Source: Gammaproteobacteria bacterium
Lineage (GTDB): Bacteria > Pseudomonadota > Gammaproteobacteria > GRL18
Assembly (NCBI GenBank): GCA_016744375.1
Contig: JADGEM010000004.1
Location: forward strand, 1 to 64,000
Reading direction: 5' to 3'
Length of the DNA: 64,000 bases
Of this stretch, positions 7,882 through 17,881 are shown piece by piece. Position 1 is the stretch's first letter. Every line of letters starts with the position of its first letter. The notes under the pieces are model-generated. The model ran no database searches and was not told the origin of the DNA. It saw only the letters and a program-made list of their open reading frames with translations. The translations under genes were made by a program, and so were the position numbers.

Positions 7882-8964
7882 TTAGTCATCGCATAAAACC
7901 AGTAATTTTTCAGAAATTTTACTCAACGGTAAAATATGGTCAACACCGCCGTGTTTTACCGCTTCTCCCGGCATGCCCCAAACAACCGATGTTTTTTCAT
8001 CCTGTGCAACCGTCGGGGAACCTTGATCATGCATTTCTTTCATTCCCCTGGCACCATCATCACCCATCCCTGTCAGCATAGCACCAACGGCATTCGCACC
8101 AACCACCTGGCAAACAGATCGGAACATAACATCTACTGAAGGTTTATGACGATTCACAGGTGGGCCATCGTTTAAACGACAAACATAGCCGGAAGCACTT
8201 TTTTCAACAATTAAATGCTTACCACCTGGTGCAATATAAACGTTTCCCTGAAGAATTGGCTGTCCTTCTTTTGCCTCATGCACAGTCATTGCAGAGCAAC
8301 TATTCATTCTCAAAGAAAAAGGTGCACTGAACGCTTCAGGAATGTGTTGAGTAATAACAATGGCTGGAGAATCTGCAGGCATTCTGATTAAAACTTCTTT
8401 AATTGCTTCTGTGCCACCCGTTGATGAACCTATTGCAATTATTTTCCCCGATAATCCTGAGGATTTTCTGACACTTGTTGCTGGTTCCTTGGCCAAGATA
8501 ACATCAGCAGATAGTTTTTCACTAACAGAGGGAATGCTCGTATCACTAAAAGACCGGACTCGAGCAACAGAGGCCATTTTAATTTTATTGATAATATCAT
8601 CAGCATAGTCCTGTAATTTATTCGCCACATCTACTTTTGGTTTGGGAATAAAATCAATAGCACCAATTGCAAGAGATTCCAGGGTCGCATCAGCACCAGA
8701 TTCTGTTAACGTGGAAATCATAATAACCGGCATGGGCCTTAAACGCATCAGGTTTTTTAAAAATGTAATACCATCCATTTTGGGCATTTCAATATCAAGC
8801 GTTAATACATCGGGAGCCAGTTTTTTTATTTTTTCTCTGGCAATCAAAGGGTCAGATGCCGTACCAACTACTTCAATGGCAGGATCAGATTTTATAATTT
8901 CCTGTAGTAATTGCCTGATTAGTGCAGAGTCATCAATAATTAAAACTTTTATTTTTTTTGACAT
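7882..8964 (-). CDS. cheB: Chemotaxis protein-glutamate methylesterase CheB
   Basis: CheB demethylates or deamidates chemoreceptor glutamates/glutamines for adaptation. The receiver domain (1-120) has phospho-acceptor Asp57 in LTLDIEMPKMDG. The C-terminal esterase domain (about 170-355) carries the catalytic serine in IGSSTGGTEA, the histidine in ITQHIPEAFS and the aspartate in LTGMGDDGARGM. The 360-residue length is typical. It follows cheD by 13 bases and is part of the cheRDB adaptation unit. Confidence 0.97.
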   Translation of the reverse strand: MSKKIKVLIIDDSALIRQLLQEIIKSDPAIEVVGTASDPLIAREKIKKLAPDVLTLDIEMPKMDGITFLKNLMRLRPMPVIMISTLTESGADATLESLAIGAIDFIPKPKVDVANKLQDYADDIINKIKMASVARVRSFSDTSIPSVSEKLSADVILAKEPATSVRKSSGLSGKIIAIGSSTGGTEAIKEVLIRMPADSPAIVITQHIPEAFSAPFSLRMNSCSAMTVHEAKEGQPILQGNVYIAPGGKHLIVEKSASGYVCRLNDGPPVNRHKPSVDVMFRSVCQVVGANAVGAMLTGMGDDGARGMKEMHDQGSPTVAQDEKTSVVWGMPGEAVKHGGVDHILPLSKISEKLLVLCDD

Positions 8965-8977
8965 TTATTACTTATTC

Positions 8978-9634
8978 CTAAAAAAGGTCAATACTGCCGG
9001 TTTCTGGCTTGATATCAATACTATGCTGATACTCTTCTTCACGTTTAATAAGCGTATCATTATGCAGTGAACGCAGTTTCTTTACCTTTACCTTACCGCT
9101 ATGAGGATGAAAAACCACTTTGCGTGGATAAACATCACCCGTGTCTTCTGCAAGCAAAGGAATGGCTTCTAATGCAATATACTCTTCTACAAACTGAATA
9201 TTACGAAAACCGACATTACTCATGTTTTTTAGAATTTTTCCACCCCCAAATATTTTTACCTCAAGATTTTCTCGGCGGCCTCCATGTTTAAGAATATCAT
9301 TTATCAGCATCTCCATCGCATAAGAGCCATATCGGGAAGCAGTAGTTGATGGACCCGCATCAACATGAAATGCAATATCTTCTTTTGTATGCGGCAGCAT
9401 AAAATGATTCATACCACCAATACCAAAAACCTTATCACGAATACAAGCTGATACACAAGAACCCAGAACTGTAGTAACGACTTCATCTTTCATCGTGACA
9501 TAATATTCTCCAGGCAGTATTTTAGCTGCAAAAGAGTTATGCAGTTTGTCCCAGTAGCGGTTGATCCCTTCAAATCCAGGGAGTGCTTCAGGAAGAGTCT
9601 TATTTTGATGGGCATAGGATGATTTTTGTATCAT
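8978..9634 (-). CDS. cheD: Chemoreceptor glutamine deamidase CheD
   Basis: CheD converts receptor glutamines to glutamates. The active-site cysteine lies in VLGSCVSACI, the histidine in GGMNHFMLP, and YGSYAMEMLINDIL is a family stretch. At 218 residues it is slightly long, because of an N-terminal extension of about 45 residues with no features. It sits between cheR and cheB, as in the P. aeruginosa Che2 operon. Confidence 0.95.
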   Translation of the reverse strand: MIQKSSYAHQNKTLPEALPGFEGINRYWDKLHNSFAAKILPGEYYVTMKDEVVTTVLGSCVSACIRDKVFGIGGMNHFMLPHTKEDIAFHVDAGPSTTASRYGSYAMEMLINDILKHGGRRENLEVKIFGGGKILKNMSNVGFRNIQFVEEYIALEAIPLLAEDTGDVYPRKVVFHPHSGKVKVKKLRSLHNDTLIKREEEYQHSIDIKPETGSIDLF

Positions 9635-9701
9635 TACTGCTTCTTTAAATGGATTCGAATCTCTCTTTCATTCTAGTACAATATTTTTTTTATGCGACGT
9701 A

Positions 9702-10535
9702 TTATATTATTTTTTTGTAGACTGTTTTTTGCAGCAGTTTATAACGATCGGTGACATTGTAAAGTGTTTCTGAGTGCCCGATAAAAATATAGGCCTCATT
9801 TTCCTGAATGTTAGCAAACTTATCAAACAACACTTTTTGAGTGTCTTTGTCAAAATAGATAATCACATTTCGACAAAAAATAATGTCAAAAGCCCCCTTA
9901 AAAGGAAAAGGGTTTAACAGGTTGAGCTGGTTAAATGTAACAAGCTCTCTTAATTGTTTTGACACTTTAACTTTGTCTTCATTAGCACCATTGCCTCTCA
10001 TAAACCACCGAGCCATACGCTCATCAGTCACCCCGGTGACACTATCATATTTATAAATGCCATTTGATGCAGTTTCAATAACATTAGTATCGAGATCAGT
10101 TGCAAGGATTTTAACGTCCCAGTCATCAGGGATGACTTCTTTTAATACCATTGCAATAGAATAAGTTTCCATTCCGGTTGAACATCCAGCAGACCAGACT
10201 CTAATTTTTTTACTGGCCTTATTTTTCTGCATAATATCAGGCAAAACAGTCTCTGACATCATTTCAAAGTGATGGTTTTCTCGAAAAAAAGAGGTTAGAT
10301 TAGTCGTAATTGCATTTGAAAAATGAGTGAATTCCTCATGGTCATGATTTTCAAGAAGTTTACAATAGTCATCAAAATTATCCAGACCGAGCTTACGTAA
10401 ACGCCGAACCAGTCGAGAATAAACCATATCTCGCTTACCATCGGTCAGAACAATACCTGAATGCTCAGTAACAATATCACGCACATGGTTAAAGTGCTGC
10501 TCGGTAAAATTAAACTCTTTTTTTACTGTGCTCAT
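9702..10535 (-). CDS. cheR: Chemotaxis protein methyltransferase CheR
   Basis: CheR transfers methyl groups from S-adenosylmethionine to receptor glutamates. An N-terminal helical domain (1-75) precedes the Rossmann methyltransferase domain, with the SAM-binding motif WSAGCSTGMETYSIAM and FDIIFCRNVIIYF further on. The 277-residue length is normal. The receptor encoded just upstream ends in a DWDEF pentapeptide, the type of tail that tethers CheR, so the two genes likely function as a matched pair. Confidence 0.97.
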   Translation of the reverse strand: MSTVKKEFNFTEQHFNHVRDIVTEHSGIVLTDGKRDMVYSRLVRRLRKLGLDNFDDYCKLLENHDHEEFTHFSNAITTNLTSFFRENHHFEMMSETVLPDIMQKNKASKKIRVWSAGCSTGMETYSIAMVLKEVIPDDWDVKILATDLDTNVIETASNGIYKYDSVTGVTDERMARWFMRGNGANEDKVKVSKQLRELVTFNQLNLLNPFPFKGAFDIIFCRNVIIYFDKDTQKVLFDKFANIQENEAYIFIGHSETLYNVTDRYKLLQKTVYKKII

Positions 10536-10655
10536 TTTTCTCTCAAAAAAACCAAAGTTCTAAAATCAAGACCTCCAAAGTAAAGTCTTTACACTCAGTA
10601 ATCATTGCTGAACAGTGTGCACTGAGCACCATTTAAGGATCGATATTTAGAACCC

Positions 10656-12974
10656 CTAAAATTCATCCCAATCATCATCTGACGCCGCACTAGATGCGGC
10701 AGCTTTAGAAGCAGGCGCTACTACAGGACTAGGGGCAGGGATAGCCTGAGTTGGGGGTATAACAGGTGTTGGTGCTTTAGGAGTACTTGGCGCCATTTCC
10801 GCAACCTCTCCAATATCAAAAAAACCAACCATTTCATTCATATCTCTTGCTTGCTCATCCATAGATTCACTCGCGGCAGCTGCTTCTTCCACAAGCGCTG
10901 CATTTTGCTGAGTCACTTCATCCAACTGGGTAATTGCTTGATTAATTTGCTCAATGCCCTGTGATTGCTCACTGCTGGATGCGGCAATTTCAGCAATAAT
11001 ATCACTGACTTTACGCACTGAACCCACAATTTCACCCAACATGGTACCTGATTCATCCACTAGTCGGGTACCTTCATCCACATTTTCAACACTGTCTTTA
11101 ATCAGTGATTTAATTTCTTTAGCTGCCGCAGCACTTCGCTGGGCCAGGCTTCTGACCTCTGATGCGACTACAGCAAAACCTTTACCCTGTTCACCTGCAC
11201 GTGCTGCTTCAACCGCCGCATTCAATGCCAGCAAATTTGTCTGGAAAGCAATTTCATCAATAACGCCAATAATATCTTCAATTTTTTTACTGGAATTATT
11301 AATCTCTTTCATTGCAAAAATAGCAGACTCTACGGCCTTGCCCCCCTCCTCTGCCTGCCCACGAGCACTAGCTGAAAGCTGGTTTGCCTGACGGGCATTA
11401 TCTGCATTTTGTTTCACCGTTGAAGTTAGCTCTTCCATACTGGAGGCTGTTTCTTCCAGTGAAGCCGCCTGCTCTTCTGTTCTCTGGCTCAAGTCAGTAT
11501 TACCCTGAGAAATTTCGTTGGCAGCTGATGAAATTTGGCCTGAAGCACCTCGAATATTACCCACCAATCCACTAAGTGTTGACATGGTACTATTGATCGT
11601 TGTTTGAATCTCAGCAAAATCTCCAGAATAATCACCCTCCATATTTTGGGTCAGACTTCCTTCTGATAGTGCTTTCATTACTCCGGATATCGATGAAAAA
11701 CTCTCTGAGACAACATCTAATAGTTGATTTATGCCAACACCCAGTTGTTTATGAAAACCCGATTTTCCTTCCAGCTCAATGCGCTGATTCAAGTCACCCT
11801 GTTGACCAGCATCCACAATATTTTCAACTTCCTGCTCAACCATGACTTCAGCAGTGCGGTCCTGCCACTCAACAACCGTCCCTCTACGAATTCCCTCTGA
11901 ATTAATAACAGGGTTGGCTGTAATTATAAGTGTCCTCCCCCCAACTTTAATGGTCCCCGTATAGGTTGATGTTAAGTTATCCAGCATTTTTCTCTGATGT
12001 GAAGGATCTTTATGGAAGACATCAATATTTGTTCCCTCCAGTTTTTTTGTATCAAAGTCAGGAAGTTCTTTTTTCAAATCATCCTCAATGTCAGAGAACA
12101 TGGTCTTAACTGATTCGTTCATATAAAAAATATCATAGGCCGTATCTGCAATCATGACATTACTGGTCACATTATTTAAAGCTTCTCTAATACGGTGTGC
12201 CTGCTCAGCTTCCTCAAGAGAGTGCATAATATCATAGCCCACTTTAATCTGTAGTGATTTTAGTGCTCTTTGTAATTTGCCCAGTTCGCCGCTCAGGCTA
12301 AAATCAACAACTGTATTAATGGGATCTTCCTGTACATTTTTAATCGTTTGAGACATTCGAGTAATAGGATTAATCACTTGAGTGACAGTTAAAACGGTCA
12401 GAATTACCGTTATAATAATACCAACTATCATTACTCCTATAGTGGCGCTACCAAATAGGTCTAAACCCAGTGCCAGCATAAATAAACTCATCAGTGCATA
12501 AGCACCTATAATACGATTGCGGATACTGAAGAGGGATATTAATGGATTTTTTCCAGGTAAGCTTGCTCCGGTATTTAATTGCTGATACAAGGCTTTTGCA
12601 TCAGTAACCTGCTCCTGTGTGGGTACCTTTCGTACAGATAAATATTCTGTAATTTGACCATTTCTATAAACCGGTGTGACATTCGCTTCAACCCAGTAAT
12701 AATCACCATTCTTACAGCGGTTTTTAACAATACCAACCCAGGGTTCACCGGCTTTCATTTTATCCCATAAATCCTGAAAAGCAGCTGAAGGCATATCAGG
12801 ATGTCTGACAATATTATGACTTTGACCAATAAGCTCAGTTTCACTAAAACCACTGATATCAAGAAAATTTTGATTAATATAAGTAATCGTACCTTTTAGA
12901 TCAGTTCTTGAAACAAGCGTACTGCCCTCACGCATTTTGATTTCATTATTGGTTACTGGTTGATTGTTTTTCAT
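10656..12974 (-). CDS. PAS-containing methyl-accepting chemotaxis receptor with CheR-binding tail
   Basis: This is a 772-residue chemoreceptor. Residues about 10-125 form an Aer-type PAS domain ([20 protein letters not shown], and [10 protein letters not shown]). Residues about 155-200 are hydrophobic and give two closely spaced membrane segments, followed by a HAMP-like region. Residues about 255-380 look like a second PAS domain. The signalling hairpin has the invariant tip [21 protein letters not shown] Pro/Ala-rich linker ends in DDDWDEF, a W-x-x-F pentapeptide of the CheR-docking type. There is no large periplasmic domain, so it should sense an internal signal such as redox state, energy or oxygen. 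A decayed paralogue lies directly upstream. Confidence 0.93.
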   Translation of the reverse strand: MKNNQPVTNNEIKMREGSTLVSRTDLKGTITYINQNFLDISGFSETELIGQSHNIVRHPDMPSAAFQDLWDKMKAGEPWVGIVKNRCKNGDYYWVEANVTPVYRNGQITEYLSVRKVPTQEQVTDAKALYQQLNTGASLPGKNPLISLFSIRNRIIGAYALMSLFMLALGLDLFGSATIGVMIVGIIITVILTVLTVTQVINPITRMSQTIKNVQEDPINTVVDFSLSGELGKLQRALKSLQIKVGYDIMHSLEEAEQAHRIREALNNVTSNVMIADTAYDIFYMNESVKTMFSDIEDDLKKELPDFDTKKLEGTNIDVFHKDPSHQRKMLDNLTSTYTGTIKVGGRTLIITANPVINSEGIRRGTVVEWQDRTAEVMVEQEVENIVDAGQQGDLNQRIELEGKSGFHKQLGVGINQLLDVVSESFSSISGVMKALSEGSLTQNMEGDYSGDFAEIQTTINSTMSTLSGLVGNIRGASGQISSAANEISQGNTDLSQRTEEQAASLEETASSMEELTSTVKQNADNARQANQLSASARGQAEEGGKAVESAIFAMKEINNSSKKIEDIIGVIDEIAFQTNLLALNAAVEAARAGEQGKGFAVVASEVRSLAQRSAAAAKEIKSLIKDSVENVDEGTRLVDESGTMLGEIVGSVRKVSDIIAEIAASSSEQSQGIEQINQAITQLDEVTQQNAALVEEAAAASESMDEQARDMNEMVGFFDIGEVAEMAPSTPKAPTPVIPPTQAIPAPSPVVAPASKAAASSAASDDDWDEF

Positions 12975-13033
12975 TTTATTTATACCTTCTCAGGATCTAA
13001 TTTATTGACAGTCAGAATAAATGTGTTACACGA

Positions 13034-13303
13034 TTAAAATTCGTTCCACTCAGAATCATCTATAGCCACTGACGGTGAAGTAGTGACATCATCTTTTATT
13101 CTCCAAGAGGAGTTTGCCAGTTCAGTTTCAATAGAATGAGCTGTACTAAAAAAAACACCATATCATTCATGCTTTTAGCTTGTTCATTCACAGGCTTCAG
13201 AGGTAGCCATAGAAAAACCGATCATCAGTATCAACGGTACAGAAACCAACAGAGATAATTTCTGACTCAGTTTTAATATATTGATAATATTTTTATTAGA
13301 CAT
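13034..13303 (-). pseudogene. Remnant of a second chemoreceptor gene
   Basis: Read on the minus strand from ATG at 13303, the frame gives MSNKNIINILKLSQKLSLLV and a first transmembrane segment typical of a chemoreceptor N-terminus, then hits a stop after about 40 codons. One base out of frame follows NEQAKSMNDMVFF, which matches [14 protein letters not shown] near the C-terminal end of the intact receptor downstream. Back in the first frame the remnant ends DDSEWNEF-stop, a CheR-docking-type tail like DDDWDEF. The gene has thus lost nearly all of its interior and is frameshifted. It sits between cheW and the intact receptor, where P. aeruginosa Che2 has an extra receptor gene. Confidence 0.8.
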
Positions 13304-13311
13304 ATTTAACT

Positions 13312-13815
13312 TTAGCCTTCATCTAATGCCAGTTCACCTGAATTCATTAAGGTGTCAATATCCATAACAATAACCATATTGTCATTAATTGTGGCCAGAC
13401 CAGTAACAAATTGACTATCAATTTTACCTTTCATTTCTGGAGCAGCACGAATTTCACTTGTCTGCAAATCATGTACATCTGAAACCGCATCAACGATTAA
13501 CCCCATGGTCCGATCTTGCTCTTCACCAAAAACTTTAAGGACAATGATGACAGTTGTCTTATCAAATTTTATATCCGGTAGACAAAAACGTTTTCTCAGG
13601 TTAATAACCGGAACAATAGTGCCCCGTAAATTAATAGCCCCTGCGACATAGTCTGGTGAACCCGGCAGGTTAGTCACCTTATCCCAACTTTTTATCTCCT
13701 GCACCCGTAAAATATCAATTGCAAATTCTTCACCTGCAAGTATAAAGCTCAGATATTGTTCTGAGTCATCTGTAGAGTCATCCAGAACATTGATGTCTTC
13801 TTGAGTCTCACTCAT
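13312..13815 (-). CDS. cheW: Chemotaxis coupling protein CheW
   Basis: This 167-residue CheW domain protein couples CheA to receptors. Conserved features include YLSFILAGEEFAIDILRVQE at the start, NLRGTIVPVINLRKRF in the middle and a C-terminal GLATINDNMVIVMDID. A short acidic N-terminal leader precedes the domain. It lies 13 bases after cheA. Confidence 0.96.
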   Translation of the reverse strand: MSETQEDINVLDDSTDDSEQYLSFILAGEEFAIDILRVQEIKSWDKVTNLPGSPDYVAGAINLRGTIVPVINLRKRFCLPDIKFDKTTVIIVLKVFGEEQDRTMGLIVDAVSDVHDLQTSEIRAAPEMKGKIDSQFVTGLATINDNMVIVMDIDTLMNSGELALDEG

Positions 13816-13828
13816 TTAATTCACCTGA

Positions 13829-16024
13829 TTAAGCATTTGCATAGTTTGGTGTCGACTGCATTTCACTGGCTAGTATCAGCAAACCGGACATATCAAGAAT
13901 CAAAGAAATGGTACCATCACCCAAAATTGTGGCTCCTGAAAAACCCGGTACTCGTTTATAATTCGTTTCCAGACTTTTAATGACGACTTGCTGCTGGCTA
14001 AGCAAATCATCAACCAAAAGTCCTGCTTTTCCACCATCTCCTTCCACAACAACCAGTAAACATTCCTGTAAACAAGTTGTCTCAGGTTGCACATCAAAGA
14101 CGTCATAAAGTCTGATCAGGGGGATGTATTCATCACGAATTTTATAGACTTCATTGGCTCGATCAATTGAATTAATTTTACTCACATCCACTTCAAATGA
14201 TTCAATAATTGAGACCAGAGGAATAATATAAGTTTCCTGCCCGACCTGTATTAACTGACCATCTAAAATTGCCAGAGTTAAAGGCAGTCGAATAGTAAAT
14301 GTTGTTCCTTCACCAGGAGTAGTACTGACTTCAACTTTACCCCCCAGATCTTTAATATTTTTTCTGACCACATCCATGCCGACACCACGCCCAGAAATAT
14401 CACTTACTTGATCAGCTGTTGAGAATCCAGGATGGAAAATCAGATCATATATTTTTTCATCTGAGAGGTTATCCTGAGGAGAAACCAGGCCCTTCTCAAT
14501 GGCTTTTTCTAATAATTTATCTCTGGGCAGACCCGCCCCGTCATCTGAAATTTCTATGACAATAAAACCACCTTGATGATAGGCATTTAAGCGTATAATC
14601 CCCATTTCATCTTTGCCCGCAGCCAGACGTACATGAGGTTCTTCAATGCCATGATCCAATGAGTTTCTGACCAGGTGGACCATGGGATCACCTATTTTTT
14701 CCATAACAGCTTTATCCAGCTCTGTCTGCTCACCAGTCATTTTCAGTTCAATTTTCTTTGACATTTTCTGGCTTAAATCATGTACCAGCCGAGGAAAGCG
14801 CTGAAAAGAAAAGCTGATGGGCAACATGCGAATACGCATGACACTTTCCTGTAGTTCACGGATATTGCGCTCCAGTTGAGCCAGTCCACCTCGCAAAGTT
14901 TCCAGTTTACCCATGGAAAAATGTTCACCTAATTGAGACAGCATGGATTGTGTAATAACCAGTTCACCCACCATATCAATTAATGAGTCAACTTTGTTAG
15001 TACCAACCCGTATCGAACCTTCTACTTTCGGCTTTTTCTTTTTCTCAGATTTTTTTTGAATAGGGCTTACATTTGGTGCTATTTTTTCAGTACTCTGTTC
15101 ACTAGAAGATACAGTTTTATTATCTGTCGTAACCGAATCATCATCCTGAACCATTAGTACATCAATATGTGACTGCAGAACATCTTCTGTTACAGAACCT
15201 GCTGCAGTATCAGCACTTGATGGCAGAAATTCACCCGATAGTTCTTCTGCAGAGATCTCAGAGGTTTCTGACATTAGAGGCTCTATCAGTAAATCACAGT
15301 CATCTTCAACCCATTCAAAAATCTCTTCAATCGTTGCTTTTTTAATATCACCCAGTTCTGCATTATTTTTTAAAATAATTTCCCAGCTTAAATAACTGAG
15401 CTCGGGATCCATATGGAGCAATTCAGGTAATCCAGAAAGATCAGCCGTGCTCTCCATATCACCCAGAGTATTGAGTTCTTTAAAGATTCGCACTGTGTCA
15501 TTGCCTGTGCGAAGCATATGTTCATGAGGGTGTAACTTTATTAGCCAGCCTGTTTGTCGGGAATCTCTATTTTTCATTTCGGCTGAGAGCTCAGCTGAAT
15601 CTGAAACAACTTCTGTTGTTTGTTCTGCAGCATTTTCTCCAGATAACATTACATCAAGTAATGTTTTTACGTCATCAGCTCTTGACATATCAGGAGAGCT
15701 ATCATCTCTGGCAGCGTCCATTAATTCTCGTAATACATCCACTGAATTAAGTAGAAGATTAACGGCTTCTTTACTAATTTCACGTCGTCCATCACGCATT
15801 TCATCCAGAAGAGTTTCCATAACATGTGTAAAATCGGCAATTTCATTTAAGCCAAACGTACCCGCCCCCCCTTTTATAGAATGTGCCGCTCTAAATACAG
15901 CATGTATGACTTCATCATCGGCCGTACCAGAATCCAGTGCTAACAAACCAGACTCAAGAACATCAAGCCCTTCATCACTTTCTTCAATGAAAGTTTGTTT
16001 AAATTGTGATAAATCAATACTCAT
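13829..16024 (-). CDS. cheA: Chemotaxis histidine kinase CheA
   Basis: CheA is the 731-residue kinase core of the chemotaxis complex. The P1 HPt domain carries phospho-accepting His48 in RAAHSIKGGAGTFG. A P2-like segment around residues 155-255 includes LHPHEHMLRTGNDTVRI and ends in a WVEDDCDLLIEPL stretch. It is followed by a low-complexity linker, the P3 dimerisation helices (VDSLIDMVGELVITQSML), the P4 ATPase with N-box LVRNSLDHGIE and G-box GRGVGMDVV, and the CheW-like P5 domain at the end. It would phosphorylate the CheY encoded upstream and the CheB of this operon. Confidence 0.97.
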   Translation of the reverse strand: MSIDLSQFKQTFIEESDEGLDVLESGLLALDSGTADDEVIHAVFRAAHSIKGGAGTFGLNEIADFTHVMETLLDEMRDGRREISKEAVNLLLNSVDVLRELMDAARDDSSPDMSRADDVKTLLDVMLSGENAAEQTTEVVSDSAELSAEMKNRDSRQTGWLIKLHPHEHMLRTGNDTVRIFKELNTLGDMESTADLSGLPELLHMDPELSYLSWEIILKNNAELGDIKKATIEEIFEWVEDDCDLLIEPLMSETSEISAEELSGEFLPSSADTAAGSVTEDVLQSHIDVLMVQDDDSVTTDNKTVSSSEQSTEKIAPNVSPIQKKSEKKKKPKVEGSIRVGTNKVDSLIDMVGELVITQSMLSQLGEHFSMGKLETLRGGLAQLERNIRELQESVMRIRMLPISFSFQRFPRLVHDLSQKMSKKIELKMTGEQTELDKAVMEKIGDPMVHLVRNSLDHGIEEPHVRLAAGKDEMGIIRLNAYHQGGFIVIEISDDGAGLPRDKLLEKAIEKGLVSPQDNLSDEKIYDLIFHPGFSTADQVSDISGRGVGMDVVRKNIKDLGGKVEVSTTPGEGTTFTIRLPLTLAILDGQLIQVGQETYIIPLVSIIESFEVDVSKINSIDRANEVYKIRDEYIPLIRLYDVFDVQPETTCLQECLLVVVEGDGGKAGLLVDDLLSQQQVVIKSLETNYKRVPGFSGATILGDGTISLILDMSGLLILASEMQSTPNYANA

Positions 16025-16172
16025 AATATACTCCCTGACAATTACTCACTGCCAAGTTCTATAGTAAGGAAACATCTATTTATTAGATGAAAGCCTTTAT
16101 ATTAGATAAAGGCTCATTGTTTGCTGAAGTTCATTTCCGCTGAATGTCTACTGATGACTCTTTTAACCTGCA

Positions 16173-16538
16173 TCAACCAAGAACGCGATTGACAGTATTT
16201 AATAATTGATCTGGATTAAAGGGTTTAACAATCCAGCCAGTTGCACCCGCTGCTTTACCTTCCATTTTTTTCTCGGTACCCGCCTCTGTGGTTAACATCA
16301 AAATCGGGATAAATTTATAATTTGGTAGAGTACGTAGATTTTTAATTAACTCAATCCCATCCATAACGGGCATATTGACATCGGACAGAACCATATCAAA
16401 CCCCCTGGTTTTAGCAATATCAAGAGCCTGTTGTCCATCTGCAGCTTCTGTCACATCATAGCCGGCACCTTTAAGCGTAAAAGAAACCATCTGTCTCATT
16501 GAAGTCGAATCATCGACGGCTAAAATTGTTTTGGACAT
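16173..16538 (-). CDS. cheY: Chemotaxis response regulator CheY
   Basis: This stand-alone receiver of 121 residues has the acidic pair Asp9/Asp10, phospho-acceptor Asp53 in MVLSDVNMPVMDG, the switch Thr in MLTTEAG and the conserved Lys in IVKPFNPDQL. It is the second gene of the operon, between a STAS gene and cheA. FliM in this window retains the LSQEEIDALL CheY-binding peptide, so motor binding is plausible. No CheZ, CheC or CheX phosphatase is encoded in the operon. Confidence 0.96.
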   Translation of the reverse strand: MSKTILAVDDSTSMRQMVSFTLKGAGYDVTEAADGQQALDIAKTRGFDMVLSDVNMPVMDGIELIKNLRTLPNYKFIPILMLTTEAGTEKKMEGKAAGATGWIVKPFNPDQLLNTVNRVLG

Positions 16539-16636
16539 TTATTTTTCTCCAGTATTAATATAGAACTTACTTTAAACGAGAAGTCTTTAATCTATTTGTC
16601 TTGTAGTAAAAAGTAACAGTGATCACTATACGATAG

Positions 16637-16930
16637 TCACTCAATCCTTAAACTGCCAGTCAAACCCGATAAATCGGCACTTTTTTTTAAAATATCTGAG
16701 CATGCCTGCCATTTAACAGAAATATTAAGTGACTTAGCTGCGATAAAAAAAGCAGCCAGCATCTGCAAACCGGCGCCATCTATTCGATCAATTTCACCAC
16801 CATTTAATGCAATTGATTTATATTTGTTAAGCATTTCAGTGAGTTTTTCATGATAAGTGGCTGCCATGGTGATATCTAAAGTATCATCAAAAGTAATTAA
16901 ACCTTCAGTATTTTCTGCAGTTTCGTTCAT
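16637..16930 (-). CDS. STAS-domain protein heading the chemotaxis operon
   Basis: This 97-residue STAS domain protein is the first gene of the che operon, as in many F7-type clusters. At the position where SpoIIAA-like proteins carry the regulatory serine (D-S-S-G) it has RIDGAGLQML, so the phosphorylatable serine is replaced by glycine. It should not be switched by the HsbR-like kinase and more likely acts as a constitutive scaffold or adaptor. A sigma-28-like promoter lies about 56 bases upstream. Confidence 0.82.
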   Translation of the reverse strand: MNETAENTEGLITFDDTLDITMAATYHEKLTEMLNKYKSIALNGGEIDRIDGAGLQMLAAFFIAAKSLNISVKWQACSDILKKSADLSGLTGSLRIE

Positions 16931-16985
16931 AATTAAGTCCTGATATATTCTGCTGCGGAATTAAATAAGATATCCTTCAATAGCA

Positions 16986-17012
16986 GTATCGGTAATTAAA
17001 AAAAATCCTTTA
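16986..17012 (-). promoter_or_regulatory. Sigma-28 (FliA) promoter of the che operon
   Basis: On the minus strand TAAAGGAT, 11 bases, ACCGATAC. The consensus is TAAAGTTT-N11-GCCGATAA; five of eight and six of eight positions agree and the spacing is exact. It lies about 56 bases before the STAS-cheY-cheA start. Confidence 0.65.
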
Positions 17013-17143
17013 GCTTTTTTAAAATAAACTTGATAGTTCAACTTTTATCATTAAGAATAGAAGCTATCTGAAATTAAATATAGCCGAGGTCTTGTGATCG
17101 CGCCACCCTGTTTTCTTCATTCTATAAATCCCAGTTTTTGCCA

Positions 17144-17881
17144 ATGAAAAGTCCTATTATTCATTTTGCGAAGACAATTGCATCCAGTGCAAGAGATCTG
17201 GCTCCTATTGCTATTGTCATTGCTTTTTTTCAGCTGTTCATTTTAAAGCAACCCATTCCGAATATGGATGAAATTGCTTTAGGCTCCATCCTTGTTGTGG
17301 TTGGACTCACTTTTTTTGTATATGGTCTGGAAATGGGATTATTCCCTATTGGCGAATCCATGGCTTTTTCTTTTGCGCGCAAAGGCAGTGTTTTCTGGTT
17401 ACTGACATTTGCCTTTTGTCTTGGTTTTGGAACCACAGTTGCGGAGCCTGCTCTTATTGCAGTTTCCCAGAAAGCCGCCCGTATTGCCGCACAGGGCGGC
17501 GTCATAGAAACCACAGATATAGCCATTAAACAATATGCCCGGGGACTCAAATTTACCGTTGCTTTTTCAGTCGGACTGGCTGCCATAGTGGGAGTACTAC
17601 GAATCATTAAAGGCTGGCCGATTCAATGGATCATCATGGGCGGGTATTTACTTGTAGTAGGTATGACCATGATAGCTCCGGTAGAAATTATCGGCATTGC
17701 TTATGACTCTGGAGGGGTTACCACCTCCACCATCACCGTACCGCTCATGACCGCTCTGGGCATTGGACTGGCATCCAGTATTAAAGGGCGCAATCCTATG
17801 CTGGACGGTTTTGGTCTGATAGCCCTGGCATCATTAACACCCATGATTTTTGTAATGGCCTATGGGATGCTGTACTCATGA
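17144..17881 (+). CDS. DUF1538 membrane protein, first copy
   Basis: This is a 245-residue integral membrane protein of the DUF1538 family with about seven hydrophobic segments. It carries two family signatures: GTTVAEPALIAVSQKA near residue 90, and AYDSGGVTTSTITVPLMTAL near residue 185 followed by DGFGLIALASLTP. The helices with broken Gly/Thr/Pro-rich loops look like a transporter half, and the second gene supplies a matching half. The stop codon overlaps the start of the next gene (ATGA). ATG at 17144 is preferred over an in-frame TTG two codons earlier. The substrate is unknown. Confidence 0.85.
   Translation: MKSPIIHFAKTIASSARDLAPIAIVIAFFQLFILKQPIPNMDEIALGSILVVVGLTFFVYGLEMGLFPIGESMAFSFARKGSVFWLLTFAFCLGFGTTVAEPALIAVSQKAARIAAQGGVIETTDIAIKQYARGLKFTVAFSVGLAAIVGVLRIIKGWPIQWIIMGGYLLVVGMTMIAPVEIIGIAYDSGGVTTSTITVPLMTALGIGLASSIKGRNPMLDGFGLIALASLTPMIFVMAYGMLYS

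Noticed and set aside
10954..11391. Plus-strand reading frame opposite the chemoreceptor signalling domain
   Set aside because: Its codons mirror the conserved receptor tip on the other strand; no RBS and no known domain.
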